From Paraescarpia echinospica (lineage: Eukaryota; Annelida; Polychaeta; Sabellida; Siboglinidae), in assembly GCA_020002185.1 (NCBI GenBank), contig CM034541.1, positions 26,293,114-26,357,113 on the forward strand: a stretch of DNA of 64,000 nt. Reading direction: 5' to 3'. The position numbers and the translations under genes are program-made. Positions 44,678 through 54,882 of the stretch are shown one piece after another. The notes under the pieces are model-generated. The model was not told the origin of the DNA. It saw only the letters and a list, made by a program, of their open reading frames with translations, and did not search any database. How positions within the stretch are numbered: the first letter of the stretch is position 1; every line of letters begins with the position of its first letter.

Positions 44678-47559
44678 TAGATTCGCAGGGGGGATTCACA
44701 GAGAAGCCTGAAACTGGAGGCATAGATAAAGACAGCAGAAATAAATCGGCAAAGAACAGCCTGGAAAACTGTTCTGAATCAGGATATAAATGCATTTGTT
44801 TAAATGCAAGGAGCATAGTAAACAAAAGAAGTGAACTAAACATTATGGTAGAAGATATTGACCCTCACATAATAGGTATAACCGAATCGTGGGCCACCAC
44901 TGATATATCAGATGCCGAATTGGGACTAACAGGATATGTAATGTTTAGGAAAGATAGAATAGGAAGAAAGGGAGGTGGAGTTATTTTATATATTAAAGAA
45001 TCTATCCAGGCTTATGAAATAAAATTAGAAAGAGAAGCAGATTGCGAAGAAGCTGTTTGGTGTAACATAGTTACAGGAAACTCAACGTTAACAGTTGGGT
45101 TAGTTTATCGAAGTCCAAACATAAGCATAGAAGAGAATGAAAAAATACAAAACGCTATAAAGGAAGTAAGCAAACGGAACTGTATTATTATGGGGGACTT
45201 TAACCATGGGCATATACAATGGAAATCTCTACAGAGTATGGGGAGTGAGGACCACAAGTTTTTAGTTTTAGTACAAGATAGTTTCCTTTCTCAACATGTG
45301 CTAGAACCAACCAGGGGAGAGAATGTGTTAGACTTAGTTTTGTCCTCACAGAAAGAATTAGTTGACAATGTCAAGATATGTGAGCCACTGGGGAGTAGTG
45401 ATCACAACCAGATACATTTTACCATCAAAGTAAAATCAGAAAGGAATAGTAAAAAGCAGTATAGGAGAAATTTCCACAAAGGAAGGTATAAGGACATGAG
45501 GAAATATTTAGCAAAGATAGACTGGAATAACACACTGAAGAATAAGACAGCAACCGAATGCTGGAATATCTTAAATAGTGAAATTAAGTGCATAGTCGAT
45601 AAATTTGTACCTTTCAAAAAACAAGGGAAACGGTCTAAAAAGAAACACTTATCGAAAGAAGCCATTAGAAAAATTAAGTATAAACAAATGATGTGGAAGT
45701 CATATAGATGTACTGGAAATGATGAAGACTACAACATTTATAAAGAAGCACTTAATCAAGCTACAGCTGAAATTAGAAATTCAAAGAGAAGCTATGAAAA
45801 AAAATTAGCTAGTAATATAAAACATGACAGTAAGAGTTTTTATGCGTATATTCGAAGCAAACAGAAAGTTCAGGATAAGGTCGGTCCTCTAGAAGATAGT
45901 GCTGGAAATACAATATCAGAGGGATTCTTAATGGCAGAAGACCTGAATGAGTATTTTAGTTCAGTGTTTACCAGGGAAGATATTAGTTCACTGCCAGTAC
46001 CAGAGGCTAAGTTCAAGGGGGCAGATTCAGACTATTTAGGACAGTTAGTTGTAACCTCGGAAATGGTAGCTAAGAAAATAAGGGCTATGAAGGATAATAA
46101 ATCACCTGGAGTGGACGGGATTCCGCCCAAACTACTATTGGAAATTGTAGAACAAATTAGTGTACCGCTTGCAACAGTTTTCAATTTGTCATTAGAAGAG
46201 GGAGTGGTTCCTTTAGAATGGAAAGAGGCAAACATTATACCGTTATTTAAAAAAGGTTCGAGAAACAAGTCAGAGAACTATAGACCAGTGAGTTTAACAT
46301 CAGTGATTTGCAAATTATTAGAAAGACTAATTAAAGATCACATGGTGGATTTTCTTGTTAAACATAACTTGATAAACCCATCTCAACATGGGTTTTTAAA
46401 AGCGAGGTCATGCTTAACAAATATGTTATGTTTTTTGGAAGACATCACTAGGTGGGTAGATGAGGGATCACCAGTAGATATCATCTATTTAGATTTTCAA
46501 AAAGCTTTCGACAAAGTACCACATCAAAGATTACTCCTTAAGCTAAAGGCCCATGGCATAGGAAATGGTATAATAAACTGGATAGAAAAATGGCTGAATG
46601 ACAGAAGACAACGTGTAGTAGTTGATGGGGAGGCTTCAAACTGGAAATCGGTATTGAGTGGGGTACCACAGGGATCAGTACTAGGACCTATATTATTCTT
46701 AATATATATCAACGATTTGGACGATGATATAACAAGCAAGGTGTTAAAATTTGCGGATGATACAAAAGTGTTTAGAAGGATTAAAAGTGATGGAGACAGA
46801 CAGCATTTACAAGATGATCTTGATAGGTTGATCAAATGGTCTGAAAAGTGGCAAATGCTGTTCAATTTTGGGAAATGTAAATGCCTCCACACAGGTCATG
46901 GGAATGAAGAGGTAAAATATAAAATGGGGGGTACTGTTCTAAGTACTACTGTAAAAGAAAAGGACTTGGGGTTAACCATTAGTGCTGATATGAAGGTTTC
47001 AGAGCAGTGCGGAATTGCAGCGTCAAAGGGAAATCAAATCCTTGGATTAATTAGGCGAAATATAACGTATAAGAAAAAAGAATTAATAGTACCGCTGTAC
47101 AAAACAATAGTGAGGCCTCATTTAGAATATTGTATACAAGCATGGAGGCCATATCGCAAGAAGGACATAGATATGCTAGAAAGAGTACAGAGGAGAGCGA
47201 CTAAAATGATACCAAATCTGAGGGATCTTAGTTACGAAATACGCCTAAAAGAATGTGGTTTAACAACATTAGAGACCAGGAGATTGAGAGGAGATCACAT
47301 AGAAGTGTTTAAAATATTGAATGGTTATGAAAATATTGATAGAAACATTTTTTTCTCAGTTAAGAAAAATAGAAGGACCAGAGGACATGAAGCTACATTA
47401 GTAAAGGAGCAGTGTAGATTAGATATAAGAAAGTTCTCATTCTCACAAAGGACTGTAAATGAATGGAACAGCTTATCTCCTGATTGTGTTGGTGCTAGTA
47501 GCGTGAATATGTTTAAAAATAAAATCGACACACACCTTAAAAAGGCGGGATACATGTAG
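44671..47559 (+). CDS. Element A ORF2, intact: EEP endonuclease + reverse transcriptase
   Basis: The open frame runs without a stop from the frameshift site to TAG at 47,557-47,559. The first in-frame ATG is at 44,845, but CLNARSIVNK (44,797-44,826), the conserved first strand of the endonuclease, lies upstream of it. I therefore start the feature at the heptamer. Endonuclease blocks: GITESW, YRSPN, IIMGDFNHGHIQW, GSSDHNQIHF. Reverse transcriptase blocks: SPGVDGIPPKLL, NYRPVSLTSV, FQKAFDKVPHQRL, GVPQGSVLGPILF and FADDTKVF, then a C-terminal VQRRATKMIP region. About 960 residues in the fused frame. With ORF1 it should perform target-primed reverse transcription in the nucleus. Intactness suggests recent activity. 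Confidence 0.9.
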   Translation, partial: FKLDSQGGFTEKPETGGIDKDSRNKSAKNSLENCSESGYKCICLNARSIVNKRSELNIMVEDIDPHIIGITESWATTDISDAELGLTGYVMFRKDRIGRKGGGVILYIKESIQAYEIKLEREADCEEAVWCNIVTGNSTLTVGLVYRSPNISIEENEKIQNAIKEVSKRNCIIMGDFNHGHIQWKSLQSMGSEDHKFLVLVQDSFLSQHVLEPTRGENVLDLVLSSQKELVDNVKICEPLGSSDHNQIHFTIKVKSERNSKKQYRRNFHKGRYKDMRKYLAKIDWNNTLKNKTATECWNILNSEIKCIVDKFVPFKKQGKRSKKKHLSKEAIRKIKYKQMMWKSYRCTGNDEDYNIYKEALNQATAEIRNSKRSYEKKLASNIKHDSKSFYAYIRSKQKVQDKVGPLEDSAGNTISEGFLMAEDLNEYFSSVFTREDISSLPVPEAKFKGADSDYLGQLVVTSEMVAKKIRAMKDNKSPGVDGIPPKLLLEIVEQISVPLATVFNLSLEEGVVPLEWKEANIIPLFKKGSRNKSENYRPVSLTSVICKLLERLIKDHMVDFLVKHNLINPSQHGFLKARSCLTNMLCFLEDITRWVDEGSPVDIIYLDFQKAFDKVPHQRLLLKLKAHGIGNGIINWIEKWLNDRRQRVVVDGEASNWKSVLSGVPQGSVLGPILFLIYINDLDDDITSKVLKFADDTKVFRRIKSDGDRQHLQDDLDRLIKWSEKWQMLFNFGKCKCLHTGHGNEEVKYKMGGTVLSTTVKEKDLGLTISADMKVSEQCGIAASKGNQILGLIRRNITYKKKELIVPLYKTIVRPHLEYCIQAWRPYRKKDIDMLERVQRRATKMIPNLRDLSYEIRLKECGLTTLETRRLRGDHIEVFKILNGYENIDRNIFFSVKKNRRTRGHEATLVKEQCRLDIRKFSFSQRTVNEWNSLSPDCVGASSVNMFKNKIDTHLKKAGYM

Positions 47560-47608
47560 ATAAAAAGTATTGGACTCTCGATAAGCCAAAAGGCTTCCTT
47601 GTCCACCT

Positions 47609-47655
47609 GCCATCCAGAGTAATTTTCTGGATGGCAATCTTGTTAAATCTTGTTA
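47609..47655 (+). other. Element A 3' hairpin and decamers, copy 2
   Basis: The same 10-bp stem as copy 1 (47,609-47,635) with two AATCTTGTTA repeats instead of three. L2 sequence resumes at TAGAT. Confidence 0.8.
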
Positions 47656-48582
47656 GATCTCTCTGCCGCTTTTGACACGATTGATCACAACATTCTCATT
47701 GAACGCTTACTAAGGTGGTACAACATATCTGACACAGCTCTACGCTGATTTTCTTTATTCCTAACTGATAGATACCAAGATAAAGATTGGGAACTGCTTT
47801 TCGGCTGCACTGCCAACTTTATTTGGTGTTTCCCAGGGTTCTGTTCTTGGGCCTTTGCTTTTTACTCTTTACATCACGCCACTAAGCTCTGTTATACAAA
47901 GACATAACTTGGATCATCATCTTTATGCTGATGATACTCATATCTATATTTCGTTGGCTACCTTAACCATTGTTAGCAGCATATTTGGCTATTGGAATTA
48001 ACTCCTTTATAATATCACTAGCAAGGATATTACGAAATTTCAACGTGTCCAAAATTGTCTAGCAAGGGTAGTTAAAAGATCTCTTAGTTTTTCTCGCTCT
48101 GTACCACTTTTGAAATCTTTGAATCGGCTTCCTGTACGATATCGTATAATACTTCAGATCTGTACCATTACATACCAGGCACTGTCCAGTAAGCAACCAT
48201 CTTATTTGCATTCAATGCTTAGTCCTGTAAGAAAACCTATCGAGCTTCGATTATCTAGTTCTGACCTACTTCTTGTTCCTAGAGTCAACACTAACATTGG
48301 AAATAGGGCTTTTTCTGTTTCTGCACCAACTCTTTGGAATATTCTCCCTCTTAGTGTTAGATCAGTTGAAAATATTACAAAATTCCGTCGTCATTGAAAA
48401 ACTTATCTTTACAACCTTGCTTATCCACCGTAGCTCCTTAGCGCCTTGACCCATCTTTTGACAACTGGAATACTGCATATGGATTTTGAGATTGACCAAT
48501 TCTTTTGTCTTGATGCGCCTCTGATCTTGGTTTCCAATGATTTAGGCGAAATAGAAGTTATCTTATTATTATTATTATTATT
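47656..48582 (+). pseudogene. L2-type LINE relic 3' half, copy 2
   Basis: Duplicate of 33,364-34,290, with the same frameshifts. C-terminus readable at 48,110-48,397. The hAT right end (GAACCGCTG, ending 49,021) follows, but no hAT left end exists on this side. Confidence 0.8.
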
Positions 48583-49099
48583 AAGTAGTAATACGTCATC
48601 GTAATCCAACAAACATATGACATGGCATACATAACTAAACTCAAAAGAAAGCAATATCACTTTTGTTTTACATACAAACTGTATGTTATTGTCATGGCAA
48701 CAATGAGGGAGCTTTTGGCAAGAACTGGTTGGCATAGGTCAGAAGTTATTAAACACTGGTTGGCGACACAAAATTAGATCGCGCAGCGGGTGTCCTGTTT
48801 TTAGGTCGTTAGACCAACGAACAGCTCAGAGTTAGTGATTCCTCATGTTTAATAAGCTTTTTCAAAACACAAGTTATGATTTGTAATTTATTTTATGTTA
48901 TGCATATTTATTTAACATACTTTTTCTTATCTTCCAAACTTAATTGCCTGAATGTATGGGTCGCCGGGTTAGTTCCCCCACACAAATTTGAGTTGCAGCC
49001 AAAAAAAGTTAAGAACCGCTGAACTAAATAATACCAGTTTTATATGTGACGTCTAGGCCCAGTGCTTATTCTTAATATTATGCTACCGGTAGGTGGTAT

Positions 49100-49345
49100 A
49101 TACATACGTGTATATACATACGTATACACACACATATATACATATATTTACATACACACGCACACGCACACGCACACACACACACACACACATACGTATA
49201 TCACACACCCGGTAATATATAATGTTCCTCTCCGATTCATATTCATTGAAATCATTTAGCCCATCGTATCGTAAGTGTGTGTGTATGTGCGTGCGTGCGT
49301 GCGTGCGTGCATGGATGTGTACGCGTGCGTACACGCATGGATGCG
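49100..49345. repeat. (CA)n / (GTGC)n microsatellites, copy 2
   Basis: Length variants of the arrays at 34,825-35,050: a shorter CA run and one more GTGC unit. Confidence 0.9.
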
Positions 49346-49775
49346 CGTGTATACATTAATTATCTGTAAAATGTGCCCTTTTTATTAATGATATTGCTCT
49401 TTTGTGACAATGCCCCCCCCCGTGAAAATTCAATAAAAATGCACTGGGCACCATTGTAGCAATTTATTCCCAGCGATACAGGATGACAAACGCCACGTAA
49501 AACTAACATATTTTGGGACTTTGCAAACTGATGCAACCTTTCTTAAACACTATGTATGGACCGTGTCTCAACCTTCCATCTCCCGTCTGACTGGGGGGGA
49601 TACTCCCGATCTGTAAAGGTGCCACATCTTTTAAATTTCAAACCTTTGACTACCATGTCACTACTTCTCGTTGTTTCAGATTGGTGAACTGGCGCGACAA
49701 GCGGACACTACCACAACAACGTGTCGAAACTTCGATTGCTTCCATTGATCGTGACTACATCTTGGTCATTTGACG

Positions 49776-51587
49776 ATGGCGTTTAAACAGTGGAGCGTTA
49801 AAGTGTTTGTACTATTAATGGTAATCGTCATAATGCTTGCTCTACTGGCGACCAAACACCGCTACACGTATGACAACACAATGTCAACACTTCCTAACAA
49901 ATACAAAGCACATTTGCAGAACATTGCCATACATTTATCGAAAGTCGTTGAGGCGACATGGCGTACGCCAGAAGCCCAGATAGAGGCACGCAATGCATTG
50001 ACACTCACGCAGGCCACACTAGCGGAATACGGCGTTGAGTTTTCGCCGAATAAAGTAAGCGAAACGACAAAGGGATCGCGAGAAAGGCCAACGGAGAAAC
50101 TCTTGGATGTATGCCCTGAGAAATATCTGGGAACCTCTGTCGACTACCCGTGGTTCGAGAAGGGACGCGTGTTGACCAACTGCACCAATGCGCGACCATT
50201 CCCTAGTGTCATATCTATTCTGTTGAATGGTTTTGATTACTCCAACGAAAGTCAGATTGTCTTGGTTCTACGCGAGATCTACGCCACGTATCCCCTTCTC
50301 ACCGTACATCTGGCCGTGGCTGAAAAGGTAGTCATTCCAGACGCTGTGAAACTGGGCGTTCAACAGCATATCCTCGGAAAGAATCCAGAAGCGAATGACG
50401 TATGGAATGGGCTTGTGGAAAAGGCAACGACAGATTACGTATTAGTCGGACGAAGAATTGAACGTTTCCAGTGGTACGCCCTCTTAGAAAGAATGGTTCG
50501 AATCGTGTCCGAATTGGGCGTCGATGCTGTAGGCGGTGCACTCCGGACACCAGATGGACATTGGTCAATGGGCTGTCAACAGACGCGTCTCCGGAACTAC
50601 ACTCTCACCTACAGAGACGGATATCACATATCGACAAATTCATGCGCCTACTGCGACTATATCCCGTCGCCATTCGTGAGTAGGACGTCGACGCTGCGAT
50701 ATTTCAAGTTCAAGATAGCGTCGCCAGACACGGTCTTCCACGACTACTTCTTGCGCCTGCAGAGAGACCGGAAACTGGTCATGTCGTGTCCGGATGCCAT
50801 GTTTTACGTCCTCGCGAACAACAAGAGTGCGTCCTCGCTACACAAACAATGGATACCGATGGTACAGAAGTATGCAATAAACCACGTGAGCTTGGCCGAC
50901 GGCCGACATTTGGCGTTTTCTTGTGGTGAGGCGAAGACCAAATTCTCTTGGGCAGGCGGTATTATCATACCCGTTTGTGCTGTCGAAACGTTGCTAAAGG
51001 GAATCATCGACGCGATGGACATTTGCAAAAAGATCGGCCTCTTCTGCCACTTGGACGGGGGAACAACATTAGGAGCAATGAAGTTCAAAGGCATTCTTCC
51101 TTGGGAACGCGACGCAGACTTGTCTTATGTGACGTCGAAAACCATCACTTTCTGGGAGCATCGTGACGAGTTCACGAAACTCGGCTACAAGTTGTCATTA
51201 AAGTATCCAAGCGAGTGTCGCAAGTTCGACCCGAGTAACGGACGGTGCCTTCACTATGATCTGGTCATTCCCCACTGGCGTATTGAATTGTGGGGCGCCA
51301 CTCCCCGTCTGATGACTGACTTCCTGCATGAGAACAGGATAGAGTCGACGAAGTTGTTGATCGGTGATCGCTGGATGAACGCCCCGACCAACCCCGCGTT
51401 GAACTCGCGCAATCGCTACGGCTACGAACTGTGGAAGCACGCGGAGCACTGGATTACCTTGGGCTACTCCTCGTCGTGGGTGCCATACCACGGGGGGGAG
51501 TACAAGAAGTGTCCTAAACCCGGAAGTCACGTGTGCTTGGACGGACAATATCCGGTCGATGGAAATATGGATTTCATCTACCCGTAA
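49776..51587 (+). CDS. FKRP/fukutin-like LicD-family transferase (type II membrane protein)
   Basis: A single-exon gene of 603 residues starting at ATG 49,776; an in-frame TGA lies about 24 bases upstream, so this start is sound. Residues about 8-27 (VKVFVLLMVIVIMLALLAT) form a signal anchor after a short cytosolic end, as in Golgi type II enzymes. Residues about 125-370 look like the glycosyltransferase-like stem domain of FKRP (RPFPSVISILLNGFDY, later MGC...SCAYCDYIPSPF, a Cys cluster). The LicD catalytic core is at about 418-450: CHLDGGTTLGAMKFKG then PWERDADL. FKRP and fukutin transfer ribitol-phosphate from CDP-ribitol to alpha-dystroglycan glycans. Here the first Asp of the PWDxDxD motif is Glu, a change I associate with LicD-like paralogues in invertebrates, so the acceptor is unknown. 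An acceptor-like TTGTTTCAG at 49,671-49,679 suggests a 5' UTR intron. Base composition is visibly richer in GC than the flanks. Confidence 0.78.
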   Translation: MAFKQWSVKVFVLLMVIVIMLALLATKHRYTYDNTMSTLPNKYKAHLQNIAIHLSKVVEATWRTPEAQIEARNALTLTQATLAEYGVEFSPNKVSETTKGSRERPTEKLLDVCPEKYLGTSVDYPWFEKGRVLTNCTNARPFPSVISILLNGFDYSNESQIVLVLREIYATYPLLTVHLAVAEKVVIPDAVKLGVQQHILGKNPEANDVWNGLVEKATTDYVLVGRRIERFQWYALLERMVRIVSELGVDAVGGALRTPDGHWSMGCQQTRLRNYTLTYRDGYHISTNSCAYCDYIPSPFVSRTSTLRYFKFKIASPDTVFHDYFLRLQRDRKLVMSCPDAMFYVLANNKSASSLHKQWIPMVQKYAINHVSLADGRHLAFSCGEAKTKFSWAGGIIIPVCAVETLLKGIIDAMDICKKIGLFCHLDGGTTLGAMKFKGILPWERDADLSYVTSKTITFWEHRDEFTKLGYKLSLKYPSECRKFDPSNGRCLHYDLVIPHWRIELWGATPRLMTDFLHENRIESTKLLIGDRWMNAPTNPALNSRNRYGYELWKHAEHWITLGYSSSWVPYHGGEYKKCPKPGSHVCLDGQYPVDGNMDFIYP

Positions 51588-51796
51588 TCATGTTAAATTG
51601 TGTTTCGCAAGTCTAGATGGAAACAAATTCCACAAAATATCTTGCATATCTAGTATCCACTTAAAACTTCTAGCCCGTTTTTATGATTCTTCCTAACATA
51701 GTTTCAGTATAGTAATCGATAGCCTATTGCTTTTTTTTTACCGCAATTGGTCAACAAAGAAATTGTTCTAAATTAACTAGAACTCGTTGAATCGCA

Positions 51797-52211
51797 ATGG
51801 TCGTATCATCATCGTCGAGACAATCCGATTCTGGTAATTTTACTTGTGTACAGTTGACCAACAATGTGGACCAGAACGGGCACCCGTATTACCTATATGG
51901 TGATCATGCCTATCCGTTGCTGCCCTTTCTGCTGTCGCCATATGGAGGTGCTCGAATCACTCAACAGCAGATAAATCTGAACAAGGTGATGGCACCACTT
52001 CGTCAATGTGTCGAATGGGGATTTGGGAACGTTGCTAGAAATTTCGCATTGATTGATTTCAAAAGAAAATCTCAGGTTATACCTGTCACCAATTGCATAA
52101 TACTACTATGTTGCCTGCCTGTTGTTCAACTGCAAAACGTGCCTCTATGGTAACATCACTAGTTCCTACTTCGACGTTGAGCCACCTATCCTAGAAAACT
52201 ACATGCGTTGA
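51797..52211 (+). pseudogene. PIF/Harbinger transposase C-terminal relic
   Basis: It reads YYLYGDHAYPLLPFLLSPYG, QQQINLNKVMAPLRQCVEWG and FGNVARNFALIDFKR, which are the DDE C-terminal blocks of HARBI1-like transposases (GDxAYPL, N-x-x-R-x-x-VEWGFG). A frameshift near 52,100 separates these from NCKTCLYGNITSSYFD, the usual C-terminal NCH-type block, ending at TGA 52,209-52,211. The catalytic N-terminal two-thirds is missing. It lies about 200 bases downstream of the LicD gene on the same strand. Confidence 0.8.
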
Positions 52212-52619
52212 GCAAACGAATGTCTCTTGATGTATGAACTCTGAAAGAGATCTAGAGAACATCAATAATGTAATGTTGGTTCACAGGTAAATAGAAACTT
52301 CGTTACGCAAACGTGCGGTGCACATATGTAATAAACGCTTTGTTAATCGTTTATGTTTACTAAGTGTGACTTGTGAATACGTTCACCAACCACTTCGTAT
52401 TAAATTTTGGAACAGTACAAATTCCAAAGACTTATAAGTGTATACATGAACGCCTTACACACCGACCAGTAGACATCAAGGTTTAATCATTTACTAAATT
52501 AAAAAACAAAATAATTAAACGAGAAATTATGTGATAACAAAATGCAGCACATACGCACGAATATAAAATATAATCATAACATTTGTGTATATGTCTACTA
52601 TGTGTTGTATGCAACAAGC

Positions 52620-53337
52620 ACGTCTGTGTCTAATCGTTCCTATGTTTGAACATGTCCATCATCATATGGGTCTGTTGTCGCTGCATTTCCGTCTTTCTGC
52701 CCGTTCTGCAGCCTCTCCTGCCTCTCTTCTTTTTCTAGCTCGAATCGATCTCTCTCGAGCTGCAGTCACTGAAATAAGTATCATCTCCTAAGTCTTCATA
52801 TTGAAATACTATTTTAAAAACAAGAAAAATATGATATGGTATATGATGAATATTTGAATTTTGCGATAGCCATGAATAGGTTTACCCGTATCAACGATAT
52901 ACCTACTAACTTTCTCGAATTTCATCACCGAGTACATATTAATTTAAACAAATAATTTTTAAATATTTTATTTGTAACTAAGAATAATGTTTATATATAA
53001 TTGTGTCTATCATAATTTACGTTTCGGCCTTTGTTGCGACTCATCCTTCTCTGGGATGTCGACCTCCTTCGCCGTGGCGTCTGGGGCGTCCGTGTCGTCA
53101 TTTGCAACGATGGGCCCGGGCTGCGGTCGGTGCAGCTCTGGTGGCTGCAACTGTTTTCATGGCGTCTAAGCGTGCCATGGCTGTATCGCGTATCGCTATA
53201 CCTTCTTCGCGAGCACGCACCACCTTGTCCCATTTTTGCTGCTGGACATCAGCGATGTTTTCCTCGCTGTCTCTTATTAACTGAACGGTCTCCGCCAGCA
53301 ACTTCTCTTTATCTGTAAACATTTCTTCTGTGCCTGA
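52620..53337 (-). pseudogene. Coiled-coil protein remnant, possible Harbinger Myb-like partner
   Basis: The minus strand has an exon-like block at 53,337-53,098 beginning after an acceptor-like TTTTATAG (SGTEEMFTDKEKLLAETVQL...). After a frame change it continues IVANDDTDAPDATAKEVDIP then KRKL. A second block at about 52,770-52,630, after CTGCAG or TTTCAG acceptor-like sequence, reads LERDRFELEKEERQERLQNG. Harbinger elements carry a second gene for a Myb/SANT protein with an E/R-rich C-terminal helix, often oriented opposite to the transposase. The Myb domain itself is not visible, so this identity is inferred from position and composition. Confidence 0.35.
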
Positions 53338-54345
53338 CCTATAAAACAGAATACGTCATAATAAATTATGCAGATTTCATAGAAAACAATTACATACAAC
53401 TGTTAGTTAATGTTTTAGGCGATTCTCCAATGGGTTATATACCCAGTGCTAACAGCATAACACATGACCGGATTGATCCAATTAAATAAATAAGAACGCG
53501 ATAATGAGCCCTACCTATTTTATGCATCATGAAAACACCCCTAAAATAATAAAATCGTCCACGACAACGCGAGTTAATTAAAGGCTAATGATCACCACGC
53601 TTCACTGATTTCTAGAGCCTTTTTCAGATTTTGGGCCTAGACTAAAATGTCCATTGCAAAAATGTAATTTCCCAAGTAACCACCTTAAGTTACGAGTTTT
53701 TACTTTCGCGCTTGATTTAGTAGCAGTAAAGCAGCCGACTTCCCAGGTCACTCCTCAGTTAGTGTCAGAGACAGGTGCGATCTGAAAGACCATTCAGTCA
53801 TAACGTAGTCACAGTGCATATGCACTTTGCAAATCTGGTGATCATACAGACTCGTAACATGGCTGTATTTTGTTTGGGGGTGATAATATTCTAGCCCCTA
53901 AAACTTGCTGATTTGCACATTGCCTATATAGATACCACGTATACACAACTTGTTTTGTGGTATTTGTATTGTGCTCACAATCAAGGTCTGAAAACCTTCT
54001 CAAGAGTGATTTATCGAATAAATTGTTATTCTTATCAGATGGATGCACATTAACCAGAAAGTGCATTTATGTTCTAATTATATCTGTGTAATCTACACAT
54101 CGCAGAGAACAGTTCCACAAAGTTTCATTGAAACAAGTTGATTAGTTCAAGAGATATTAAACTGTGAAATATGAATAAACTACATTTCCTGATAGGGCAG
54201 ACCATTCTCAATTTAATGCAAAGTACATAATACATAAGTGTCACAGCATAATTCTCTAACTTTTTAGACTGAGACGGTCGTAAGAAACGTGTTGCAATGG
54301 CTAATGCATGGCATGTATGGCATGCATGGCAAAGCCAATGGTTAA
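53338..54345. other. No gene seen
   Basis: Unique sequence. A ~60-base phrase near 54,103-54,165 (CGCAGAGAACAGTTCCACAA, then TTCATTGAAACAAGTTGATT) resembles one near 63,787-63,835, so it is probably part of an old dispersed repeat. Confidence 0.45.
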
Positions 54346-54882
54346 AGCCTACATACATGTACATCATAGCCATAGCATACATACATGTACAACATAACCG
54401 TAGCATACATACATGTACATCATAGCCATAGCATACATACATGTGCATCATAGCCATAGCATACATACATGTACATCATAGCCGTAGCATACATACATGT
54501 ACATCATAGCCATATCATACATACATGTACATCATAGCCATAGCATACATACATGTACATCATAGCCATAGCATACATACATGTACAACATAACCGTAGC
54601 ATACATACATGTACATCATAGCCATAGCATACATACATGTACATCATAGCCATAGCATACATACATGTACATCATAGCCATAGCACACATACATGTACAA
54701 CATAACCGTAGCATACATACATGTACATCATAGCCGTAGCATACATACATGTACATCATAGCCGTAGCATACATACATGTACATCATAGCCATAGCATAC
54801 ATACATGTACATCATAGCCATAGCATACATACATGTACATCATAGCCATAGCATACATACATGTACATCATAGCCATAGCAT
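54346..54882. repeat. 28-bp minisatellite, ~19 units
   Basis: The unit is CATACATACATGTACATCAT followed by AGCCATAG. Variant units with ACAACATAACCGTAG occur near 54,390, 54,585 and 54,697, spaced by whole numbers of units. Open frames across it are artefacts. Confidence 0.95.

Larger units (their letters stand above)
43144..47655 (+). mobile_element. Element A copy 2 (5'-shortened)
   Basis: It starts about 307 bases inside the 5' UTR of copy 1, then carries ORF1 (43,461), ORF2 (to 47,559), the 3' hairpin (47,609-47,635) and two decamers. Because its right flank is the same L2 site as copy 1, it is a duplicate of the same insertion, not an independent one. ORF2 is intact here. Confidence 0.9.
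43144..49835 (+). repeat. Direct duplicate of 28,838-35,550
   Basis: From 43,144 the sequence matches 28,838 onward (starting ACTACCTACATAAGATAATA) through element A, the L2 3' half, the hAT right end and the first 20 codons of the LicD gene, where the first copy enters the N gap. The copies are 6,692 and 6,713 bases long. They differ by scattered substitutions, small indels, one fewer decamer in the LINE tail and shorter CA runs. Copy 2 lacks the left flank (L2 5' half and hAT left end). Confidence 0.95.

Noticed and set aside
50005..51548. Other-frame open stretches within the LicD gene
   Set aside because: Shadow frames of a GC-richer coding sequence; no domains.
54346..54882. Possible CRISPR array
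   Set aside because: The 28-bp units are contiguous, with no unique spacers, and the genome is eukaryotic. It is a minisatellite.
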